From: Terfezia claveryi
Taxonomy: Eukaryota; Ascomycota; Pezizomycetes; Pezizales; Pezizaceae
DNA: 52,536 nucleotides
Direction: 5' to 3'
NCBI GenBank assembly: GCA_015179025.1
Contig: WHUX01000298.1
Location: 1-52,536, forward strand
Of the stretch, positions 44,101 through 52,536 are shown one piece after another (position 1 is the first letter of the stretch; each line of letters starts with the position of its first letter). A model generated the notes under the pieces. The model was given only the letters and a program-made list of their open reading frames with translations. It made no database searches and was not told where the DNA came from. Both the position numbers and the translations under genes were made by a program.

Positions 44101-47100
44101 GCCTAGTATATAGGATGTCGGCCACCTAGCGAGTTCTCATATATTCAGCTCTTTCTGCTTAGTATATTGGTTGTTGGCCAGCTAGTGAGTTTCTCATATA
44201 TTTGTCTAGTATAGATGATGTCCGCCCACCAGTCAGTTCTTCATATATTATCCTAAATTAGTATCTCTGCCAGCTACCGAGTTTCTCATATATTCAGCTG
44301 TTTTTGCTTAGTATATAGGATGTCCATACGCCAGGGAGTTTCCCATATATTGAGGTGTTTTTACTTGGTATATAGGATGTTGGCCAGCCAGCGAGTTTCC
44401 CATATATTCAGCTGTTTTTGCTTGGTATATAATATCCTCGCTCTAAGCGAGTTTCTCATATATTCAGCTATTTTTGATTGCTATAAAGCATCCAGGCCCT
44501 GAGCGAGTTTCTTATGTATTCAGCTGTTTTTGCTTGGTATATTGGATATCCCCCTGCCAGCGAGTTTTTCATATTTTACTATGAATTGTCATCTTCGCCC
44601 ACCACCGAGTTTCTCATATATTCAGCTGTTTTTCCTTGCTATATAGTATCCTGGCCCTGAGCGAGTTTATCATATATTCAGGTGTTTTTGCTTGGTATAT
44701 AGGATGTCCACCCTAAGTGAGTTTCTCATATTTTCAGCTGTTTTTGCTTGCTATATAGGATCCTCACCCTGAGCGAGTTTCTCATATATTCAGCTGTTTT
44801 TACTTGGTATATAGGATGTTTGCCCTAAGCGAGTTTCCCATATATTTAGCTGTTTTTGCTTAGTATATAGGATGTCTGCCCTAAGTGAGTTTCTCATATT
44901 TTCAGCTGTTTTTACTTGCTATATAGGATCCTGGCCCTAAGCGAGTTTCTCATCTATTCGAGAATTTTTGCTTGGTATATAGGATGTCCGCCCTAAGCGA
45001 GTTTCTCATATTTTCAGCTGTTTTTGCTTGCTATATAGGATCCTGACCCTGAGCAAGTTTCTCATGTATTCAGGTGTTTTTGCTTGTTATATAGGATGTC
45101 CTTCCTAAACGAGTTTCCTATATATTCAGCACTTTTTGCTTAGTATATAGGATGTCCGCCCTAAGCGACTTTCTCATATTTTCAGCTGTTTTTGCTTGCT
45201 ATATAGGATCCTACTAGTAGCCCTGAGCGAGTTTCTCAAATATTCAAGAATTTTTGCTTGGTATATAGAATGTCCGCTCTAAGCGAGTTTCTCATATATT
45301 CAGGTGTTTTTGCATGGTATATAGGATGTCCGCCCCAAGTGAGTTTCTCATATTTTCAGCTGTTTTTACTTACTATATAGGATCCTGGCCCTGAGCGCGT
45401 TTCTCATATATTCAGGTATTTTTGCTTGCTATAAAGGATATCCGCCCTAAGCGAGTTTCTCATATATTTAAGTGTTTTTACTTAGTATATAGGATGTCCA
45501 CCCTAAGCGAGTTTCTCATATATTCAGCTGTTTTTGCTTAGTATATAGGATGTCCACCCTAAGTGAGTTTCTCATATTTTCAGCTATTTTTGCTTGCTAT
45601 ATAGGATCCTGGCCCTAAGTGAGTTTCTCATATATTCAGCTGTTTTTGCTTGGTATATAACATCCTCGCCCTAATCGAGTTTCTCATATATCCAGCTGTT
45701 TTTGCTTGGTATATAGGATGTTGGCCAGCTAGCGAGTTTCTCATATATTCACCTGTTTTTACTTGGTACATAGGATGTCCGCCTCTTAGTGAGTTTGCTA
45801 TATGTTCAGCTGTTTTTGTTTGGTATATAGGATGTTGGCCAGCAAGTGAGTTTCTCATATATTCAGCTGTTTTTGCTTGTGATATAGGATGTCCGTCCTA
45901 AGTGAGTTTCCCATATATTCAGCTGTATTTGCTTGGTATATAGGATTTCGGCCAGCTAGTGAGTTTCTCATATATTCACCTGTTTTTGCTTGGTACATAA
46001 GATGTCCGCCTCTTAGTGAGTTTCCCATATATTCAGCTGTTTTTGCTTGGTATATAGGATGTCGGCCAGCTAGCGAGTTTCTCATATATACACCTGTTTT
46101 TGCTTGCTATATAGGGTCTACGCCCTAAGCCAGTTTCCCATATATTCACCTATTTTTGCTTGGTATATAGGATGTCAGCCTGCCTGCGAGTTCTTTATAT
46201 ATTACCCTGAATTCTCATCTCTACCCGCTCGCGAGTTTCTTATATATTCAGCTGTTTTTCCTTGCTATATAGCATCCTGGCACTGAGCGAGTTTCTCAAA
46301 TATTCAGGTGTTTTTGCTTAGTATATAGGATGTCCGCCCTAAGCGAGTTTCTTATATTTTCAGCTGTTTTTGCTTACTATATAGGATCCTAGCTCTAAGT
46401 GAGTTTCTTATATATTCAGCTGTTTTTGCTTGCTATATAGGGTCCATGCCCTAAGCCAGTTTCTCATATATTCAAGTGTTTTTGCTTGGTATATATGATG
46501 TCTGCCCTAAGCGAGTTTCTCATATATTCAGCTGTTTTTGCATAGTATATAGGATGTCTGCCCTAAGCGAGTTTCTTATATTTTCAGCTGTTTTTACTTG
46601 CTATATAGGATCCTGGCTCTGAGCGAGTTTCTCATATATTCAGTTGTTTTTGCTTGCTATATAGCATCCTGGCCTTAAGCAAGTTTCTCATATATTCAGC
46701 TGTTTTTGCTTACTATATAGAGTCCACACCCTAAGCCAGTTTCTCATATATTTAGCTGTTTTTGCTTGGTATATAGGATGTCAGCCCTAAGTGAGTTTCT
46801 CATATATTCAGCTGTTTTTGCTTGGTATATAGGATGTTGGCCAGCTAGCGAGTTACTCATATAATCAGCTGTTTTTGCTTAGTATATTAGATATCGGCCA
46901 GCTAGTATAGTCTCAAATATTCAGCTGTTTTTGCTTGGTATATAGGATGTACGCCCTAAGCGAGTTTCTCATATATTCAGCTGTTTTTGCCTAGTATAGA
47001 TGATGTCTACCTACCAGTGAGGACTTCATATATTACCCTGAATTAGCATCTTCGCCAGCTCCCGAGCTTCTCATATATTTAGCTCTTTTTGCCTGGTATA

Positions 47101-48516
47101 TAGGATATCTGGCCACCAGTGAGTTTTTCATATATTTAGCTGCTTTCGCCTAGTATATAGGATGTTGGCTAGCTAGCAAGTTCTTATATATTCAGCTCTT
47201 TCTGCTTAGTATATTGCTTGTCGGCCAGCTAGTGAGTTTCTCATATATTTGCCTGGTATAGATGATGTCCGCCCACCAGTCAGTTCTTCATATATTACCC
47301 TGAATTGGTATCTCCGCCCGCCAGCAAGTTTCTCATATATTCAGCTGTTTTTGCTTAGTATATAGGATGTCCGCCTCTTAATGAGTTTGCTATATATTCA
47401 GCTGTTTTTGCTTTGTATATAGGATGTCAGCCAGCAAGCGAGTTTCTGATATATACAGCTATTTTTGCCTAGTATAGATGATGTCCACCTACCAGTGAGT
47501 TCTTCATATATTACCCTGAATTAGCATCTCTGCCAGCTACCGAGTTTCTCATATATTCAGCTCTTTTTGCCTGATATATAGGATATCTGGCTGCTAGCGA
47601 GTTTCTCATATATTCTGCTGTTTTTGCTTAGTATAGATGATGTCTGCCTGCCAGCGAGTTCTTCATATATTACCATGAATTGTTATCTCTGCACGCCAGT
47701 GAATTTTTCATGTATTCTGATGTTTTTGCTTAGTATATAGGATGTCCGCCCGAAGCAAGTTTCTCATATATTTAGCTGTTTTTGCTTGGTATATAGGATG
47801 TTCACCTGCTAGCAATTTCTTCATTTATTACCCTCAATTGTTACCTCTGCCCGCCACTGACTTTCTTATGTATTCAGTTGTTTTTGCTTAGTATATAACA
47901 TGTCAGCCAGCCAGCGAGTTTCTCATATATCCAGCTTTTTTTGCTTACTATATAGGGTTTGCAGGCCGTTTCTTATATATTCAGCTGTTTTTACTTTGTA
48001 TATAGGATGTCCGCCTGCTAGCAAGTTCTTCATATATTACCCTAACTTATCATCTCCACCCGCCAGCAAGTTTCTCATATATTCAACTGTTTTTGCCTAG
48101 TATATAGGATGTTGGCCAGCTAGCATGTTTCTCATATATTCAGCTGTTTTTGCTTGCTCTATAGCAGCCTGGCCATAAAAGAGTTTCTTATATATTCAGC
48201 TGTTTTTGCTTGGTATATTGGATGTCCGTCCACCAGCAAGTTCTTCATATATTTCCTGAATTGGCATCCCCACCAGCTACCGAGTTTCTTATATATTCAG
48301 CTGTTTTTGTTCCCTGAATTGGCATCCCTACCAGCTACCAAGTTTCTCATATATTCAGCTGTTTTTGCTTGGTATATTAGATGTTCACCTGCAAGCAAGT
48401 TCTTCATATTATACCCTGAATTAGCATCTCTGCCAGCTACTGAGTTTCTTATATACTCAGCTATTTTCACTTGCTATATAGCATCCTTGCCCTAAGCGGG
48501 TTTCTAATTTATTCAG
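38114..48516. repeat. 56/57-bp satellite array, about 10.4 kb
   Basis: The unit runs GCGAGTTTCTCATATATTCA, GCTGTTTTTGCTTGGTATAT, AGGATGTC, and then one of several variable ends: CGCCCTAA (56 bp), GGCCAGCTA (57 bp), or AGGATCCTGGCCCTGA. A fourth type of about 45 bp replaces the middle by TTACCCTGAATTGTCATCTC. By length there are roughly 180 units. Long open frames (for example 45,889-46,128) arise where several 57-bp units follow one another and give a 19-residue repeat (SEFLIYSAVFAWYIG...). Frames break whenever a 56-bp unit intervenes, so I do not call a gene. Confidence 0.95.
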
Positions 48517-48960
48517 TAAATAGCTATATCTTATATTATATGTATAATCCTTCTGTATTACATAAGAAGTTTAGGCTTAGTATAGCCTAAGTATTATAAA
48601 GTACTATACCAGTACCAGTGGCTTCAACTTCAGACCACTTGCATGTACTTGTTAAGAAAAAGGCTTATCAATTTTGTAAAGCAAGTACTTGTACTTTTCG
48701 GACATTTTATTTATGTACACATTGGAAATTTCCCTATTGTTATTTTGTACATAGATTATAGAAATAGATAATACAAATAGATAATAGAAATAGATAATAG
48801 ATACAAACCTAAACTTCACTGCTGCCGCTCCCTATATGGTATGTAGGTTGGTTAGCATCTATAGTAAAGGTATAAGGAGTAAGGTACTTACTTTTATCAT
48901 CCAAAGAGCCTAGCTCTAGCCAGTTACAATATATAAGAAGAAAAATAGTAAAAAAACAAA
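48517..48960. other. AT-rich flank of the satellite
   Basis: It contains a small AATAGATAATAG repeat at 48,763-48,800. No gene is seen. Confidence 0.4.
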
Positions 48961-48974
48961 CATATAAGAATACA

Positions 48975-50063
48975 AAGGAAAAAACCCTCCCCCCTTACCC
49001 TCCCCCTCCACTCCCCTACCCCTCCCACCACTGCCGCCAGCCCCCGCTGCCGCCAGCTCCTCTCCTTCCCTACTCCTCCTCTACCTCACCCTTCTGCTGC
49101 TAGCCCTACTGCTAGCACCAGCCTCCACTCCCAGCCCTCGCTGCCAGCTCCTGCTGCCAGCTCCCGCTACTAGCTCCCTGCCAGCCCTCCCATCCTGCCA
49201 GTCCCTCCCCCTGCTGCCAGCCTCCACTGCCAGCCCCCTGCCAGCTCTCCCCTCCCGCCAGCCACCACCAGCCACCACCAGTCTCTCCCCCACTAGCCTT
49301 CACCCTTGCCACCAATCCCTCCCTTACTACCAGCTTTCCCCACCAGCTCTCTTCCTGCCAGCTCTGCCCTCCTACTGCCAGCTCTCCTCTCTCACTGCTA
49401 GTCCCCAATCCCTCCTACTGCCAGCTCCCCACCACCAGTCCCTCCCATAGTGAGGTGGTGGTATTTGCTGCCTCTATATATGTATGTGTTAGAGACGGGT
49501 CCGTATTGGTGGAGGCAGGTCTGTATTGGTAGAGGCAGGTCCGTATTGGTGGAGACACTGTTAGTGGTTGGGGATGGAAGTGTGGGTGGGCATGCTAGAA
49601 GGGAATCTGTGTTGGTAGAGATGCTCTGAGTAGTTGGGGGGGGGAATGAAGACGGAGTATTGAGGGAATTAGATACTTCTTTTAATGTTATAATAAGTCC
49701 GCCACCAGTCCCTCCCACCACCAGCTCTCCCCTTCTACCCCCAGCTCTCCTCTCCTGCTGCCAGTCCCTCCCGCCGCCAGTCCCTCCTGCCGCCAGTCCC
49801 TCCTGCCGCCAGTCCCTCCCACTGCCAGTCCCTCCCACTGCCAGCTCTTACACAATAACTCCCCCCTAAGCTCTCCCGCCACCAAAAAAGAGAAAAAGAG
49901 AAAAAGAGAAAAAGTCCCTTCTGCGCGAGCTCTTATATAATAACCCCCCCCTCCCCAAGCTCTCCTGCCACCAGCTCTCCTACAATAACCCTCCCCCCTC
50001 CAAAAAACTAGAAAAAGAGAAAAGAGAAAAAAAACCAACTCCCTTTTTTTTTTTTTTTTTTTT
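48975..50063. repeat. Pyrimidine-rich minisatellite domain
   Basis: C/T-rich plus strand with units such as CTGCCAGCTCC and CCGCCAGTCCCTCCTG, especially 49,030-49,440 and 49,690-49,850. The block 49,485-49,640 is instead G/T-rich (GGTCCGTATTGGTGGAGGCA, about three units). It ends with AGAAAAAG runs and a 20-base T-run at about 50,044-50,063. Long minus-strand frames rich in Gly/Trp/Glu reflect composition. The minus strand could form G-quadruplexes. Confidence 0.8.
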
Positions 50064-50640
50064 AATTAAAAATTCAACCTTCAACCATCCTATTCATTAG
50101 CATCTGTTGTTGACCCAGCATCAGGGTCAACCTAACCGTCAGCCCACCTAACCTTTTCTTTTCAATAAAGAAAATGGGTGATGAGGACGATAGGCTAGTA
50201 CGGGTAGTATTTCACATTTTCCTCTTAAAGATGTGTCAACTGCTTATGGCAATATTCCTCAACATGTAGACGCTTCAATTGTCAGTGCAATACTGCAAAA
50301 CATTTCCTCCTTAAGCTCTGCCAGAACTTGTAGATCTATAGATCTTTGTAGCTTTGCATCAAGATCTATCTGACTAGATATGGTTTCAGTCTAATAGTGG
50401 CGTAGTTAAGGTAGTGGCCAAAGTTGCTAACATGGTAAAGAAGATGATAATAAGATAAAGTATTTTGATAGAGGTATTGTATTTATGAGTAGATGTTATG
50501 GATGTTATTCTGTAGATGTATATTATTCTAGCTATAGAATGTTGTACTATAGAAGATGTTGTGCAAGAGAGGATGTTGTACTATAGAAGTATCCATCGAG
50601 AGGTCAGTGCCTGCCAACTGTTGGTGTTGGTATTACTTCT
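50064..50640. other. Spacer, nothing recognised
   Basis: AT-rich, no supported frame. A short repeat around TGTACTATAGAAG...GATGTTGT occurs twice near 50,540-50,590. Confidence 0.35.
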
Positions 50641-50647
50641 GGCTTAG

Positions 50648-50730
50648 TTGCTGCTGCTGCTGCAATGCGCATTGCTGCTGTAATGCACATTGCTGCTGTA
50701 ATGCACATTGCTGCTGCAATGCACATTGTA
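50648..50730. repeat. 18-bp minisatellite
   Basis: Four to five units of GCTGCTGTAATGCACATT, preserving a Cys/Asn/Ala/His reading frame by period only. Confidence 0.85.
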
Positions 50731-51140
50731 ACTTGCTTAGTCACTCCCAGTAATCTCGATCACCCCAGTAACCTTGTACCTTAATATATATATAAACTCT
50801 GTATCCTCGTTCCTTATTACAAATATAAAACTTAGTATCCTGGTGCCTCATTATAAACATAAAATGAAGTAAAGTCCTGTATTAGGTATACAAGATATTG
50901 GATGAGAATCTAATAATAAGAGCATTGATAAGAATCTAATAACAAAGCATAAACAAAAGTATAGAGAAAGCAATAAGAATGAGAATCTAATAATAAGAGA
51001 ATCTAATATCAAGAACATAGAAAAAGTAATGAGAATCTAATAACAAAGTGTAGAGGAACGAGAGGAAGGTGAAAATCTAATAACAAAAGTGTAGATAAAA
51101 CAAGAGGGAGAGGTAGAGAGAGCAAGAGGGTAGAGAAAGA
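50731..51140. other. A-rich spacer with GAATCTAATAA repeats
   Basis: The motif GARAATCTAATAACAA or GAGAATCTAATAATAA recurs about seven times at 50,904-51,085 at irregular spacing. No gene is seen. Confidence 0.5.
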
Positions 51141-52475
51141 TTAGGTAAGATCAATTGTCACTTTCCACTTCTTTCCTTTATATAATTGCATTGCAATTTT
51201 ATAAATACCTTCAAAATGAGACCTGCTCAAATTCTGTTCCATCCACTCAGCCGCAAACTCATCATTTACCATAAGCTCTGCAAATTGTAAATTTTGTTCA
51301 CTTTGTATCTCACCTCCCAAAAAGTATCCTTTTGTCCTACAATATGCATGATAGATATCTTTCAGCAATTTTCCACGTACTTCTGAATTGGCAAAGTCGT
51401 TATTATAGAGGATATTCTCTGAATGGGTTCTTTGGACTGACACGCGAGTTATAGCTATACCAGAAAAAGGATCAATGGAATTCCGAAACCTTTGTCTTCG
51501 TTGTATTGCTAGTGGCCACTTCCACTATAACTGGTGTGTCAATTATATCCTATACATTGAACAGTTCTAGCAGTCGATGTAATATTGTCAATCAGTTGCT
51601 ATGCATTCATAAGAATAATTCGTGTTGCAATCCGATCAGGAACTCCAAGCTTTGCCAGTCTATATCCAACCAAAAACCAACGAGCTGGATTATTAAACCA
51701 TAAGGAGGTAGCTTTTAATCTTGCCATTGTCATTGCTTTGATCTTTTTACTTGACCACCACTTGCCAGTACTTGCATTTGGCCATATCCAACATTTCCGA
51801 ACAAATTGTTTTAGAAACTCAGTATCATCCCATATCCAAGATACTTTTTCTCCCAAATGCATATTCCAATTTTCTACTAAAGTCTTATAAGTACCTGGAT
51901 ACTTTTTGTCTTCCCAACCTTGTCTCTTAACTCCATCATTAAATGCCCACAAATGAAGTAAACGCTAAGTGCCGATTTCCCTTTATCAGTACCAAACTCA
52001 ATTCGGTATTCTAATAACTTGCATATCCTCTTTACAGAATCGAATATCATTAGGGTCAACAGAACCATCTGCCTTACGATCAAGCTCCAATGACCCATCT
52101 TTCTCCAATGTAGGTAGAACTTCTAGTTCAAATCCCCAAATCAATGTTTCAGCTATCCAGTACCAAACTGATGCTATAGCATCACTTTGCGATTAAATGT
52201 CCACCACCGACTTTCACTAGTCCATATTTCTCTTAACCATTGTAACAACTCGACACTAGTATTTTGAACTTGTGTAGAATAGTCAATCTCAGCTAGATGA
52301 CCTATGTGCTTTGAACGTAAAGCATTATGGTTAAAAAGAATATGTTTAGAGATAGCTGGTTTAAACTGCCAGGTATTCCAATCAATCTTTCCAGCTTGTA
52401 TAAACCCATATTGCATGGTTTCTAGAGTCTTTGATAAACCAATTCCTTGTCGTGGCTTTTCATTTAATCGATCCC
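51141..52475 (-). pseudogene. Unrecognised Trp-rich protein gene, broken by frameshifts
   Basis: Minus-strand segments together make one protein of about 430 residues. In order: LNEKPRQGIGLSKTLETMQY and DWNTWQFKPAISKHILFNH (52,470-52,180); VWYWIAETLIWGFELEVLPT and GSVDPNDIRFCKEDM (52,165-52,030); RIEFGTDKGKSALSV; then LHLWAFNDGVKRQGWEDKKY, VSWIWDDTEFLKQFV and NPARWFLVGYRLAKLGVPDR (51,965-51,600); and a C-terminal 100-residue segment with KLLKDIYHAYCRTKGYFLGG, NDEFAAEWMEQN and KGKKWKVTIDLT, stop at 51,141. Frame changes occur near 52,190, 52,020 and 51,965, and stops near 51,595. Unlike other relics here, it keeps its Trp codons, so decay by C-to-T is slight. No domain recognised. The N-terminus may extend past a TA-rich tract near 52,485. 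Confidence 0.5.
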
Positions 52476-52536
52476 GTCCTATTATATATATATATTAGCT
52501 TCAAAATATTATTTATATTGATTTTCTAAGATAATA

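Noticed and set aside
45889..46128. Open frame of about 79 codons with a 19-residue repeat inside the 56/57-bp satellite
   Set aside because: Openness follows from consecutive 57-bp units; 56-bp units shift the frame everywhere else, and no non-repeat sequence is attached.
36368..48516. CRISPR-like direct repeats
   Set aside because: Units are contiguous without unique spacers, there are no cas genes, and the sequence is eukaryotic in character.
49081..50038. Gly/Trp/Glu-rich minus-strand frames
   Set aside because: Composition of a C/T-rich minisatellite; frames overlap each other and lack any conserved block.

Overview
The window looks like gene-poor, repeat-rich nuclear DNA of a filamentous fungus. 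I infer this from short introns (about 40-65 nt) with GTAAGT-like donors and CTAAC/CTGAT-like branch points, from Plavaka-type and hAT-type transposases, and from heavy C-to-T / G-to-A decay that turns Trp codons into stops. I cannot name the species. No ordinary housekeeping gene was recognised, and nearly every reading frame belongs to a transposon relic or to a tandem repeat.

Layout. 1-8,391: a large Plavaka element cut by the left edge of the window. It carries gene A (minus, DUF6532-like), gene B (minus, ubiquitin/PB1-like central domain), gene C (plus, small proline-rich/basic protein with two introns) and the transposase (plus). 8,400-14,800: decayed intergenic DNA with one unrecognised coding relic. 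14,807-22,878: a second, diverged element with the same minus-strand A and B genes and a plus-strand transposase. 23,690-24,676: an internally deleted derivative of that second family that keeps a gene C relic and the right end. 24,930-28,640: a 12-bp minisatellite, a short unknown ORF, and a 2-kb non-autonomous element filled with a 24-bp minisatellite. 28,960-31,492: a decayed hAT element inserted into a third Plavaka copy. 31,493-35,666: that third copy, close in sequence to copy 1 but with C:G to T:A changes. 35,667-36,367: a minisatellite-bearing element end. 36,368-38,113: a 76-bp satellite. 38,114-48,516: a 56/57-bp satellite of roughly 180 units. 49,000-50,063: pyrimidine-rich minisatellite DNA. 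51,141-52,500: an unrecognised Trp-rich gene on the minus strand, broken by frameshifts.

How the parts fit. Two diverged Plavaka families carry the same divergent arrangement (A and B leftward, transposase rightward; gene C is seen in family 1 and in the family-3 derivative). I therefore propose that A, B and C are cargo or accessory genes of the transposon. The right ends of all the Plavaka copies share a T-run followed by GCTGATG or its decayed form GCTAATR. The same end borders several minisatellite-filled elements, so those are probably non-autonomous passengers of the same transposase.
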